The notes below the pieces were generated by a model, which had not been told where the DNA came from, ran no database searches, and saw only the letters and a program-made list of their open reading frames with translations. 64,000 nucleotides of DNA, from positions 45,184 to 109,183 of the forward strand of contig LADN01000089.1 of NCBI GenBank assembly GCA_000961585.1, in the 5' to 3' direction. Origin of the DNA: Peptococcaceae bacterium BRH_c4a (lineage in GTDB: Bacteria > Bacillota > Desulfotomaculia > Desulfotomaculales > Desulfocucumaceae). Positions 8,336-16,334 of this stretch are shown in pieces. How positions within the stretch are numbered: the first letter of the stretch is position 1; the number at the start of each line of letters is the position of its first letter. The translations under genes and the position numbers were made by a program.

Positions 8336-9244
8336 TTGGAATACGTGGTCACCACCAGCAACCTGACCAGAAAATTCGGGGAGTTTACCGCTGTTAAAGA
8401 CCTCACCATAAACATAAAACGGGGAGAAATATACGGCTTCCTGGGTCCCAACGGGTCCGGAAAATCCACCACAATCAGGATGCTTTGCGGCATTCTGGAA
8501 CCCACCTCGGGATCAGGATCGGTACTGGGCTACGACCTGGCCAGGGACCCGGAAAGAATAAAGAAAAAAATAGGGTACATGTCGCAGAAATTCAGTCTTT
8601 ATGATGACCTCACTGTGTATGAAAATCTGAACTTTTACTCAGGGCTTTACGGAATTCCGCGCAGGGAAAAAACCGGCAGGATAAATGAGATGATTGCCAT
8701 GGCCGGGCTCACCGGGAGAGAAAAAGAACTGACGGCCAATCTTGGCGGAGGGCTCAGGCAGAGGCTGGCCCTGGGCTGCGCCATCATCTCCAGGCCGGCC
8801 ATACTTTTCCTTGACGAGCCCACCAGCGGTGTGAGCCCCAGCAGCCGAAGGATGTTTTTTAAAATAATACGGGATCTTTCCAGGGAGGGAACCACCGTTA
8901 TGGTCACCACCCATTTCATGGATGAGGCTGAAAGGTGCCATAACATCGCCTTTATTTCCAGCGGTCAGCTTATTGCCAATGACACCCCCGGAAATCTGAA
9001 AAGAAATGTGATCACCGGCTGCATGGTGGAGATGGAAATTGATGACCCCTTAAATCATATCCAGCATCTGGAGAGCCTTCCCTTCGTCAGGGAGTGCTCG
9101 GTCCACGGCGCCGCCTTGCACATACTGCTGGACAGCCGGGACAAAATCAGTAGTCTGGAGGAATTTACCGGCTTCCCGGCGGTGGAGATTACGCCAACCC
9201 TGGAAGATGTGTTTATATCACTATCCAAAGCCCACCGACAGTGA
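8336..9244 (+). CDS. ABC-2 type exporter ATP-binding protein 2
   Basis: A 302-residue ATPase paralogous to its neighbour. Walker A is GPNGSGKST and Walker B ILFLDEPTSGVSP. The signature is LGGGLRQRLAL rather than LSGG, and the D-loop Asp is replaced (GVSP), so one composite ATP site may be less active if the two proteins form a heterodimer. The start is TTG at 8336, directly abutting the upstream stop, with AGGGAGG nine bases before it. Role: energising unit of the efflux complex with the adaptor at 6217 and the permease at 9428. Confidence 0.9.
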   Translation: MEYVVTTSNLTRKFGEFTAVKDLTINIKRGEIYGFLGPNGSGKSTTIRMLCGILEPTSGSGSVLGYDLARDPERIKKKIGYMSQKFSLYDDLTVYENLNFYSGLYGIPRREKTGRINEMIAMAGLTGREKELTANLGGGLRQRLALGCAIISRPAILFLDEPTSGVSPSSRRMFFKIIRDLSREGTTVMVTTHFMDEAERCHNIAFISSGQLIANDTPGNLKRNVITGCMVEMEIDDPLNHIQHLESLPFVRECSVHGAALHILLDSRDKISSLEEFTGFPAVEITPTLEDVFISLSKAHRQ

Positions 9245-9250
9245 AAGATT

Positions 9251-9352
9251 GGTCGTTGGTTGTACGTTATTGGCCCACTACCTAACGCTTATCACCAATA
9301 CCAATTACCTATAACCTATAACCTATAACCTATAACCTATAACCAATTACCC
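9251..9352. repeat. Word-repeat tract with five tandem CCTATAA units
   Basis: The 170-base gap before the permease holds GGTCGTTGGTTGTACGTTAT on the left, a middle part with CACTACCTAACG, and at 9308-9343 five consecutive CCTATAA units, then CCAATTACCC. The right half is roughly the reverse complement of the left in word content (GGTTATTGG against CCAATTACC). No gene is present. A low-complexity tract in the middle of an operon could affect message stability, but that is a guess. Confidence 0.7.
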
Positions 9353-9427
9353 ATCCTTCGGATGATGTTAAAAAAATTGGGATCACCTTTATGAGGCAGT
9401 CCCTACAAGAAAGGGCAGGTGTTAGCC

Positions 9428-10537
9428 ATGAACAGGCTGCTGGCCATGCTGCAAAAGGAATTTCTTCAGATGTTCAGGGACCGGCTGACGATAGGAATGA
9501 TATTCATGCTGCCCCTGGTGCAGCTTCTTCTCTTCGGCTATGCCATACAAACCGAGGTAAAGCATATTCCCACGGTGGTTTTCGACCAGTCACTGTCCAG
9601 CGACAGCCGGGAGCTTCTTGACGCCTTCAAGGCCTCGGGCTACTTCGATGTAACCCATGTGGCGGGAAGTTACCGGGAGGTAACTGAAATGATTGACAGC
9701 GGCAGGGCCAAGGTGGGAATGGTTTTCCCTCCGGACTTTGCGGTCAGTCTCAAAAGGGGTGAGTCCGCAGCGGTGCAGGTACTGGTGGACGCCAGCGACA
9801 GCATGGTGGCCTCTTCCACCATAGCCACCGCCAGCTCCATTGGTCTCCTTAAATCACAAAATATAATAGCCCAAAAGGCCGGTGTTATAGAGCCACCCTA
9901 TGATATCAGGGTGCGCCCCTGGTATAACCCGGACGGGATAACGGCCTATTACATGGTGCCAGCCATACTGGGGATAATTGTCACCATGACCATGGTGATG
10001 ATGACCTCCATGTCCATAGTCAGGGAAAGAGAGAGGGGGACCCTGGAACAGCTCATTGTAACCCCCATCAGGCCCTATGAGCTGATGATAGGCAAAATAA
10101 TCCCCAACATCGCCCTGGGTTATTCCCAGATAACTGTGGCCCTTCTGGTAGGAAGCCTGGTGTTCAATGTGCCCATACGGGGCAGCCTGCTGGAGCTTTA
10201 CCTGCTGACCCTATTCTTTATCACAGCATCCCTTGGTATCGGTATACTTATTTCAAATATAGCAAAAAATCAGATGCAGGCCTTCCAGATGTCTTTTTTC
10301 GTCCTGCTCCCCAGCATACTGCTGTCCGGGTTCCTTTTTCCCCGGGAGGCAATGCCGCTGGCGGTACAGTATATCGGCAACATTATACCTCTGACCTATT
10401 ATCTGGTGATCATCCGGGGAATAGTTTTAAAAGGGATCGGCTTTAGCTACCTTATTCCCCAGGTTACGGCGCTGCTGGTTTTTTCTTTGGTACTGTTGGC
10501 CATAAGCATTGCCAAGTTTAAGAAAAAGATTGCTTAG
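9428..10537 (+). CDS. ABC-2 type exporter permease (YbhS/YbhR-like)
   Basis: A ~369-residue ABC-2 permease. It has one N-terminal membrane helix (GMIFMLPLVQLLLFGYAI), a large extracytoplasmic domain of ~150 residues, then five more membrane helices starting at VPAILGIIVTMTMVMM. The intervening RERERGTLEQLIVTP motif is diagnostic for the family. I take ATG 9428 (MNRLLAMLQKEF); a GTG at 9419 with AAAGGG closer to it is an alternative. YbhGFSR-like systems normally encode two permeases; only one is present here, so it would have to homodimerise or pair with a subunit encoded elsewhere. Confidence 0.9.
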   Translation: MNRLLAMLQKEFLQMFRDRLTIGMIFMLPLVQLLLFGYAIQTEVKHIPTVVFDQSLSSDSRELLDAFKASGYFDVTHVAGSYREVTEMIDSGRAKVGMVFPPDFAVSLKRGESAAVQVLVDASDSMVASSTIATASSIGLLKSQNIIAQKAGVIEPPYDIRVRPWYNPDGITAYYMVPAILGIIVTMTMVMMTSMSIVRERERGTLEQLIVTPIRPYELMIGKIIPNIALGYSQITVALLVGSLVFNVPIRGSLLELYLLTLFFITASLGIGILISNIAKNQMQAFQMSFFVLLPSILLSGFLFPREAMPLAVQYIGNIIPLTYYLVIIRGIVLKGIGFSYLIPQVTALLVFSLVLLAISIAKFKKKIA

Positions 10538-10561
10538 GCCGTAACTTTTGAAAGGGTGATA

Positions 10562-11197
10562 ATGGTTATGAACATGAAAGATAGAATACTGACCGGCTTC
10601 AGGGATCTTTCCGTTTTAGCGGGTTTTCATGGAGCCACCATGGATGAGCTTTCATTTCGAACCGGAATTAGCAAGAGAACAATTTACCGTTACTTCAAAA
10701 GCAAGGATGAATTGGTCAATGCGGTGGCGGATGATTTTATGGCCCAAACAGAACAGCACGTAAACACCGTTCTGGCCTCTGAGGGGAATCCGGTGGAGAA
10801 AATAGGCATTTTAATCAGCACGATGTTTCAGCAGTTGAAATTCCTAAACCCTTTAATCATGAGGGATATACAGAAATACTACCCCCATATATGGAGCCGC
10901 ATTGAGGCTTTTCGCGCCCGTAAGATACGGTCCGTTATTGAAAACATGCTGTTGGCCGAATCCCGGCAGGGTTATTTTAGAGAGACCATTCCCGCAGTAT
11001 TTATGACCGCTATCCTGTCCAGCATCAGAGATGTGGTTAACCCCGCCTTCATTCTGGAGAACGGCCTGACCGTGGAAAAAACAGCAAAAACAGTGTTTGA
11101 AATTTTTATGTACGGTATAGTAGCCGACGAGGCCAGAAAAAATAGCAGCCCTTTGGGCTGCGGGAATCCAGAAACCAGAAGCCAGGAGTCAGAATAA
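10562..11197 (+). CDS. TetR/AcrR-family transcriptional regulator
   Basis: About 211 residues. The N-terminal helix-turn-helix is clear (GATMDELSFRTGISKRTIYR, then YFKSKDELVNAV), followed by an all-helical ligand-binding domain. ATG 10562 follows AAAGGG; in-frame GTG 10556 and ATGs at 10568 and 10574 are alternatives. It is the last gene of the efflux operon, so it probably represses the promoter at 6124 and is induced by the exported compound (inference). Oddity: the last ~18 residues (SSPLGCGNPETRSQESE) are encoded by an intergenic repeat module (hairpin plus CCAGAA words), which means the original stop was lost and the C-terminus was extended by the repeat. Confidence 0.9.
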   Translation: MVMNMKDRILTGFRDLSVLAGFHGATMDELSFRTGISKRTIYRYFKSKDELVNAVADDFMAQTEQHVNTVLASEGNPVEKIGILISTMFQQLKFLNPLIMRDIQKYYPHIWSRIEAFRARKIRSVIENMLLAESRQGYFRETIPAVFMTAILSSIRDVVNPAFILENGLTVEKTAKTVFEIFMYGIVADEARKNSSPLGCGNPETRSQESE

Positions 11198-11280
11198 TGA
11201 CAGCATACCTTTGAAATATAACCCAACTAAATTACACAAAAAGCAAGCTTATTAGGAATACCCGGACATTCTGACTCCTA
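11145..11280 (-). repeat. Terminator-type repeat module joined to inverted-repeat element (b)
   Basis: Perfect hairpin GCAGCCC-TTT-GGGCTGC (11145-11161) is followed by GGGAATCCAGAAACCAGAAG, then CAGGAGTCAGAATAATGACAG. On the minus strand the hairpin is followed by TATTTTTT, an intrinsic-terminator form. The right end (GACATTCTGACTCCT) is the inverted counterpart of GGAGTCAGAAT. The interior has GCAAGC..TTAGGAATACCC as in the element at 7216. It starts inside the 3' end of the TetR gene. Confidence 0.65.
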
Positions 11281-11323
11281 ACGTTAAAGCATTTTATAAA
11301 AAAATGAACGGGAGATGACTTCC

Positions 11324-12139
11324 ATGACCAAAGGAATTTACCGGGCCCTTACGGTGGCGGGATCGGATTCCGGCGGCGGGGCCGGAATACAGGCTGATTT
11401 AAAAACATTTATGGCCCACGGGGTATACGGCTGCAGCGCCATTACCGCCGTCACGGCCCAGAATACACTGGGTGTAAACGGTGTGGTGATAATATCTCCG
11501 GAAATGGTGGCTGCCCAAATGGATGCAGTACTCTCGGATATTGGCTGTGATGCGGTGAAAACCGGCATGCTGGGTAACGCAGAAGTGATGCGGGCGGTGG
11601 CCGAAAGCATCAAGTCATACTCCGTTGCAAAGCTGGTGGTGGACCCGGTGATGATATCCACCAGCGGGCACAGGCTGTCAGATCAGGATACGGCGGATGC
11701 TTATATAAACGAGCTTTTCCCTCTGGCACTGCTGGCCACACCCAACCTCTTCGAGGCGGAGGTTTTCTATGGACAGCCCATTAATACAGAAAGCCGGCTG
11801 GCCGATGCGGCCAGGAATATACTGGGCTTTGGTCCCCGGTGGGTTTTGATAAAGGGTGGGCACAGGAACTTTGCCACAGGTAAAAACATGGTTACCGACC
11901 TGTTGACTGACGGTATCAGCTTTGTGGAAATTAACAATCCACGCCTGGAAACCCGCTGCACCCACGGAACGGGCTGCACTCTGTCAGCCGCCATTACTGC
12001 CGGGCTGGCCAGGGGCATGGAACTGCCTGAGGCTGTCAGAGCTGCCGAAACATACCTGCACAACGCCATTAAAACCGCCGTTCCCCTGGGTAAGGGACAT
12101 GGCCCGGTCAACCATGGAGCTGTAGGGTATAAGCTGTAA
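11324..12139 (+). CDS. thiD: Hydroxymethylpyrimidine/phosphomethylpyrimidine kinase
   Basis: A 271-residue ribokinase-fold kinase that phosphorylates HMP and HMP-P for thiamine pyrophosphate synthesis. The N-terminus [18 protein letters not shown] is the family signature, and the C-terminal anion-hole motif is [15 protein letters not shown] 11324 is chosen because GGGAG lies nine bases upstream; the ATG at 11315 directly abuts that site. No other thi genes and no TPP riboswitch were seen nearby, so it may serve salvage or belong to a dispersed pathway. It converges on the small gene at 12183-12524. Confidence 0.94.
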   Translation: MTKGIYRALTVAGSDSGGGAGIQADLKTFMAHGVYGCSAITAVTAQNTLGVNGVVIISPEMVAAQMDAVLSDIGCDAVKTGMLGNAEVMRAVAESIKSYSVAKLVVDPVMISTSGHRLSDQDTADAYINELFPLALLATPNLFEAEVFYGQPINTESRLADAARNILGFGPRWVLIKGGHRNFATGKNMVTDLLTDGISFVEINNPRLETRCTHGTGCTLSAAITAGLARGMELPEAVRAAETYLHNAIKTAVPLGKGHGPVNHGAVGYKL

Positions 12140-12180
12140 GCTGTAACCTATAACTAACAACCTGCAACCAACGACCAATC
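12121..12180. repeat. Word-repeat tract at the end of thiD
   Basis: GGTATAAGCTGTAAGCTGTA followed by ACCTATAACTAACAACCTG and CAACCAACGACCAATC. It is built of the same words as the tracts at 9251 and 38345. It overlaps the last codons of thiD, so the C-terminus (VGYKL) is partly repeat-encoded. It is the only sequence between two convergent genes. Confidence 0.55.
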
Positions 12181-12182
12181 TT

Positions 12183-12524
12183 TCACGGCCTGATCTCCAC
12201 CACTTCCCTTTGAGTAAGCACCACCAGCCGATCATCCCTTACATCATATACCGTATCACCATCAAGGGCAATTATAAGGAGCTGGGTCTTGGGATCATCA
12301 TTTACCCCGCTAACACAACCTGATCCGGTAATCACAAGAAAACCGGTATCCGGGCTGTGTTTTTCCCGTATCATCCTGTTCATCTCTTTCCATCCCAGTA
12401 CTCTGGCTTTTTCTATCTTAATCCTGAGGCCGGGCGCCGGTACTGTTTTAGAAACCGAGACATCCCGCCCTGCCCATTTGTCCCTGATTACCCCGGCAAA
12501 ATCCTCACCTGACTCCAAAATCAT
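12183..12524 (-). CDS. Small conserved-looking hypothetical protein
   Basis: 113 residues, not recognised. The start ATG 12524 is fixed by GAGAGG seven bases upstream; the frame is open a little further to a GTG at 12548. No signal peptide or membrane helix. The C-terminal half reads like a small beta-rich domain (FLVITGSGCVSGVNDDPKTQ, LLIIALDGDTVYDVRDDRLV). Codon use resembles the chromosomal neighbours. Its promoter region abuts repeat element copy 2. Function unknown. Confidence 0.65.
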   Translation of the reverse strand: MILESGEDFAGVIRDKWAGRDVSVSKTVPAPGLRIKIEKARVLGWKEMNRMIREKHSPDTGFLVITGSGCVSGVNDDPKTQLLIIALDGDTVYDVRDDRLVVLTQREVVEIRP

Positions 12525-12551
12525 ATTTTTTCCTCTCTTTTTTTTCACAAG

Positions 12552-12961
12552 ATAAAGCGCCCTGCGGGCGCCCCGTTTTATCGCTCAGGAAAGCAACTTC
12601 AAATCACTCCCCCCAGACGCATGTCGCTTGAGGGTCGCTACATGGTCGCTAATGGGTAGGCGGAGCGATTTAAGTCCGGCCTGCATAACCTCCTGCTGCA
12701 ACTGTCTCTAAACTCGGTCGCCAACGGAATGCCGACCGCCTCCAACGCCGCATCCTTGCGTCGATTCCGGCTTCCGGCTGCGTCCTGCAGCCGGCTCGGC
12801 ATTCCGTAGGCTCGGTCGTTAAGAGACAGTAGCAGCCTCCGGTACATTCCGCACGGACTTAAATCACTCCCCCTCACTGCATGTCGCTTGAGGGTCGCTT
12901 TTAAGGCAGGCTGTCACCATTCTGGCTCCTGACTCCCCAAGCGCCCGTCAGGGCGTTTTTT
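12552..12961 (+). repeat. Long structured repeat element, copy 2
   Basis: About 410 bases, in opposite plus-strand orientation to copy 1. The nested hairpin is almost base-for-base that of copy 1. On the plus strand it ends with GCGCCCGTCAGGGCG plus TTTTTTT, an intrinsic terminator shape. The GCCGTCT hairpin found in the other full copies is missing and the word tract is short. The left (5') end differs: instead of the AAAGCATTAAAGC tail there is GATAAAGCGCCCTGCGGGCGC, another hairpin, joined to a shared TTTTATCGCTCAGGAAAG. The element fills the 450 bases between the small hypothetical gene and coaBC. Confidence 0.85.
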
Positions 12962-12974
12962 CTTCCCAAAACAT

Positions 12975-14177
12975 TTATCTATTCTGCCGTATTTCCAGAA
13001 CGGCATCCAGTATGCGGTGGGCCACCAGAGATTTTTCCATCAGGGGGAGGTCTTCCGCCCTTCCTCCTGAATATATCAGCTTAACTATATTTGTGTCGGT
13101 TCCGAAACCGGCGCCGGGCTCCGTAACATCATTGGCAACCAGCAGATCAAGGTTCTTTTTGTCCAACTTCTGCCTGGCATTCTCTTCCAGGTCTCGGGTT
13201 TCGGCGGCAAACCCCACCAGGGTTACCCCTTCTCTTTTATTTCTTCCCAGTTCGGCCAGTATGTCGGGATTTTTTACCAGTTCCAGGATCAGTGTTTCCC
13301 CATCCTTTTTTATTTTCTGTTCCGCCACCCGGGCACACCTGTAATCGGCCACGGCCGCCGCCTTAATCACCACGTCAGCCTCGGGATAAAACCTCATCAC
13401 CGCCTCACGCATTTCCCCGGCAGATTCCACCAGTACGGTCTCAACCCCCGCAGGGCCCGGCAGGCATGTGGGCGCGGAAACCAATATCACCCTGGCGCCC
13501 CTTGAAAAAGCGGCCTCCGCCAGGGCATAGCCCATTTTCCCCGAGCTGCGGTTGGTTACAAACCTTACCGGATCTATAGGTTCCCTGGTACCTCCTGCCG
13601 TTACCAGCACGGTGAGGTCCTTCATATCCCCCTGCCCGGCAAGAAGGGTGGTTATCGCCCCCATTATGGTTTCCGTTTCGGCCAATCTGCCCTGGCCGAA
13701 ATGGCCGCAGGCCATCCGGCCCACTTCAGGTTCCACAAAATGATACCCATACTGGGCCAGCCTGGCAATGTTGTCTTTAACAACCTGATTGGCGTACATG
13801 TTCATGTTCATGGCCGGGCAAATCAAAACCGGGCAGGTGGCGGCCAGAACGGCTGTGCTCAGGAGGTCGTCGGCCATACCGTGGGCCAGCTTGCCCAGTA
13901 AATTTGCCGTTGCCGGGGCCACCACCATTACATCGGCCCGGCCTGCAAGGTCTATGTGAGGCATCCGGAAAAGGTGTGAAGCACTAAAAAGATCGGTGTA
14001 TACAGGGTTTCCTGTCAGTGCCTCAAAAGTTAGCGGCCTGATGAACTCCCCCGCCGATCTTGTCATTATGACATGTACAGCCGCCCCCCGGCCATTCAGT
14101 CTGCTGGCCAGTTCCGCAGCTTTATAGGCAGCTATTCCTCCTGTGACACCAAGGGTAATAAACCTGCCTTCCAGCAT
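12975..14177 (-). CDS. coaBC: Bifunctional phosphopantothenoylcysteine decarboxylase / phosphopantothenate-cysteine ligase
   Basis: A 400-residue Dfp protein catalysing two successive steps of coenzyme A synthesis. The CoaC half has TGGIAAYKAAEL (flavin site), PAMNMNMY and the ACGHFGQGRL loop with the active-site Cys. The CoaB half begins near residue 190 with LVTAGGTREPIDPVRF followed by VTNRSSGKMG. The ATG at 14177 with CGGAGGG upstream is preferred over the frame's earlier ATG at 14195, which would overlap rpoZ. Last gene of the yicC-remA-gmk-rpoZ-coaBC run. Confidence 0.95.
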   Translation of the reverse strand: MLEGRFITLGVTGGIAAYKAAELASRLNGRGAAVHVIMTRSAGEFIRPLTFEALTGNPVYTDLFSASHLFRMPHIDLAGRADVMVVAPATANLLGKLAHGMADDLLSTAVLAATCPVLICPAMNMNMYANQVVKDNIARLAQYGYHFVEPEVGRMACGHFGQGRLAETETIMGAITTLLAGQGDMKDLTVLVTAGGTREPIDPVRFVTNRSSGKMGYALAEAAFSRGARVILVSAPTCLPGPAGVETVLVESAGEMREAVMRFYPEADVVIKAAAVADYRCARVAEQKIKKDGETLILELVKNPDILAELGRNKREGVTLVGFAAETRDLEENARQKLDKKNLDLLVANDVTEPGAGFGTDTNIVKLIYSGGRAEDLPLMEKSLVAHRILDAVLEIRQNR

Positions 14178-14191
14178 AATACCCTCCGATT

Positions 14192-14407
14192 TCATTTTAT
14201 TCCCTGCTTAGTCCGGCGGTACATGATTCTTCCCTGGGAAATCTCTTTCAGGGCTGCGGTCACCGGTTTACGCACCACTATGCCGTTGCTTCTGTCGCTT
14301 TCCGCCCTTTCGGTCAGTTTTCTGGCTCTCTTGGCCGCAATAACCACCAGGGTGTACCGACTATCCACCTTTTGCATCAACTCGTCCAGAGTCGTTGTCT
14401 GGTTCAT
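14192..14407 (-). CDS. rpoZ: RNA polymerase omega subunit
   Basis: A 71-residue omega subunit. The N-terminal LDELMQKVDSRYTLVVIAAK followed by RARKL is the conserved RpoZ core, and LKEISQGRI near the C-terminus is also typical. It helps assemble beta-prime into RNA polymerase. The start codon has GGAGGGTCGCC just upstream. It is flanked by gmk and coaBC, the standard Firmicutes order. Confidence 0.94.
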   Translation of the reverse strand: MNQTTTLDELMQKVDSRYTLVVIAAKRARKLTERAESDRSNGIVVRKPVTAALKEISQGRIMYRRTKQGIK

Positions 14408-14499
14408 GGCGACCCTCCAAAACGCAAGTTATTTATATGCAAATATTATTAACCAAAAAATCAAACAGAACATAGGTGGTTTAAATTTCTTCCAAGCGG

Positions 14500-15096
14500 T
14501 TACCAATCCTGAGGCAATCTGAAGCGGGCGGAACGGCTGCGCTCAGCCTCCACAATACACCTGACAACGGCCACGGTGTCACTGATTCGGTCATTTACCA
14601 GCACATAATCATATCTCGGGATGAACCCCAATTCGGTGTCCGCCCACAACATCCTTTTCTCTATTTCCGGCTGGCTTTCCGTCCCTCTGGCCATGAGCCT
14701 TGACTGCAAGGCCGACCGGGAAGGCGGTATAAGAAATATAAGCACAGCGTCTGGGAAATGTTCCTTAACCTGAAGACCTCCCTGAACGTCAATCTCAAGT
14801 ATGACGTCCTCTCCCCGAGACAGGGCTTCCCTGACCGGCCCGGCAGGCGTGCCGTAAAGATACCCGTATATGGGGGCCCATTCAAGAAAACCGCCCTCTC
14901 CGGTGAGTTTTTCAAATTCTTCCCTGGACATAAAATAATAATCCCGACCATGCACCTCTCCCGGCCTGGGTTGACGGGTGGTGGCCGAAACCGACAGCCT
15001 TATACCCCGGAGAGTATTTATCAGACGGCTGCAAACAGTGCCCTTTCCTGATCCGGAGGGCCCGGAAAGCAATATCAACATTCCCTGTCCCGGCAT
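14500..15096 (-). CDS. gmk: Guanylate kinase
   Basis: A 198-residue kinase converting GMP to GDP with ATP. P-loop LLSGPSGSGKGT, the GMP-binding TTRQPRPGEVHGRDYYF region, and FLEWAPIYGYLYGTP are all present. Length matches the family. It starts 15 bases after remA ends and precedes rpoZ, as in many clostridia. Confidence 0.96.
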   Translation of the reverse strand: MPGQGMLILLSGPSGSGKGTVCSRLINTLRGIRLSVSATTRQPRPGEVHGRDYYFMSREEFEKLTGEGGFLEWAPIYGYLYGTPAGPVREALSRGEDVILEIDVQGGLQVKEHFPDAVLIFLIPPSRSALQSRLMARGTESQPEIEKRMLWADTELGFIPRYDYVLVNDRISDTVAVVRCIVEAERSRSARFRLPQDW

Positions 15097-15110
15097 CTTA
15101 CCCCTCCAGC

Positions 15111-15389
15111 TTAATCGTTGGGGTCTTCAGCCGCAGACGATGAAACATCTTTACCCACCAGCCGGTGCGCAACGGTTTCCGGCTGCACCGCAGATAATAT
15201 TACGTGGTCGCTGTCTGTAATGACTACCGCCCTGGTCCTCCGCCCGTAGGTGGCATCCACCAGCATGCCCCGGTCCCTGGCTTCCGTTATAATTCTCTTT
15301 ATGGGTGCTGATTCCGGGCTTACGATGGCGATTATCCGGTTTGCCGAAACTATGTTGCCAAAGCCTATATTGATTAACTTTATATCCAT
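15111..15389 (-). CDS. remA: RemA-family DNA-binding regulator (DUF370)
   Basis: 92 residues: [20 protein letters not shown], then [16 protein letters not shown] and [19 protein letters not shown], the full DUF370 signature. In Bacillus subtilis RemA activates matrix and osmoprotection genes. In clostridia its targets are mostly unknown. The last ~15 residues are acidic and poorly conserved. Located between yicC and gmk, the usual place. Confidence 0.93.
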   Translation of the reverse strand: MDIKLINIGFGNIVSANRIIAIVSPESAPIKRIITEARDRGMLVDATYGRRTRAVVITDSDHVILSAVQPETVAHRLVGKDVSSSAAEDPND

Positions 15390-15428
15390 TCTTATACCCC
15401 CCTAAAGATGCTGATCTGTCATTAAACG

Positions 15429-16307
15429 CTACTCCAGGTTCTGCACCTGTTCCCTTATCTTCTCCAACTGACTTTTAATCTCCACAACATATCCGCTTAT
15501 CTGGATATCACCCGATTTCGAAGCTATGGTGTTTATTTCCCTGTTCATCTCCTGGATGATAAAGTCCAGTTTCCGCCCCACCGGATCAGTTCCGCCAAGG
15601 CTTTCGGAAGCCTGGACCACATGGCTGTAGAGTCTGATAATTTCCTCGGTGATACTGGATTTTTCGGCCATGATGGTGACCTCGGCCATAACCCTGTTCA
15701 TATCCAGTATGGATTCGGCCAGCCAGTCCTGAAGCCTCTGGGTTATTCTTGCCCGATAGTCTTCAACCACCTGGGGCGCCCTGGACTCTATCTCGGAGGT
15801 CATTTTCATGATCATGCCCAGCCTTGCCAGGAGGTCGTCCTTAAGGCGGTTCCCCTCGGACTCTCTCATTTCTACCAGCCCGTCCACCGCCGTGATAATG
15901 GCCTGTTCCAGAACAGGCCACCACAGGGCGGCGTCCTCAGCCGGCTCCTCCAGAGAAAGTACCCCGGGAACTGTGAAAATATGCTCCGATCTTATGGAAT
16001 CCACTACTCCCAGTTGATCCAGCAACTCTCCCATTGCCTTATAATACGATGTGGCCAATGCTTTGTCAACTTTAACCGTGGGAATTTTTTCCGCAGACTG
16101 CTCCAGTGAAATATACCCGTCAACCCTGCCTCTGGCCACTCTTTCCAGTATCAGTCTTCTTGATTTTTCCTCCAGAGAGAAAAGCTGCTTGGGCAGTCTC
16201 AGCACCACCTCGGCAAAACGGTGGTTCACCGATTTAAGCTCCACGGTAAACTTCTTATCTTGCCCCACTGCCTCCCCCCGGCCAAAACCGGTCATGCTTC
16301 TGGGCAA
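15429..16307 (-). CDS. YicC-family endoribonuclease
   Basis: 292 residues. N-terminal MPRSMTGFGRGEA and NHRFAEVVLRLP, and the C-terminal DUF1732 block (GRKLDFIIQEMNREINTIAS) identify the family, whose E. coli member is a metal-dependent RNase implicated in small RNA turnover. The start is ATG 16307, in the conserved position. Upstream partner of remA-gmk-rpoZ-coaBC. Confidence 0.94.
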   Translation of the reverse strand: MPRSMTGFGRGEAVGQDKKFTVELKSVNHRFAEVVLRLPKQLFSLEEKSRRLILERVARGRVDGYISLEQSAEKIPTVKVDKALATSYYKAMGELLDQLGVVDSIRSEHIFTVPGVLSLEEPAEDAALWWPVLEQAIITAVDGLVEMRESEGNRLKDDLLARLGMIMKMTSEIESRAPQVVEDYRARITQRLQDWLAESILDMNRVMAEVTIMAEKSSITEEIIRLYSHVVQASESLGGTDPVGRKLDFIIQEMNREINTIASKSGDIQISGYVVEIKSQLEKIREQVQNLE

Positions 16308-16334
16308 TATATCACCACCTGACTTTAGTATTTA

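Noticed and set aside
9308..9343. Tandem CCTATAA array as a possible CRISPR
   Set aside because: Unit is seven bases with no spacers and there are no cas genes in the window.
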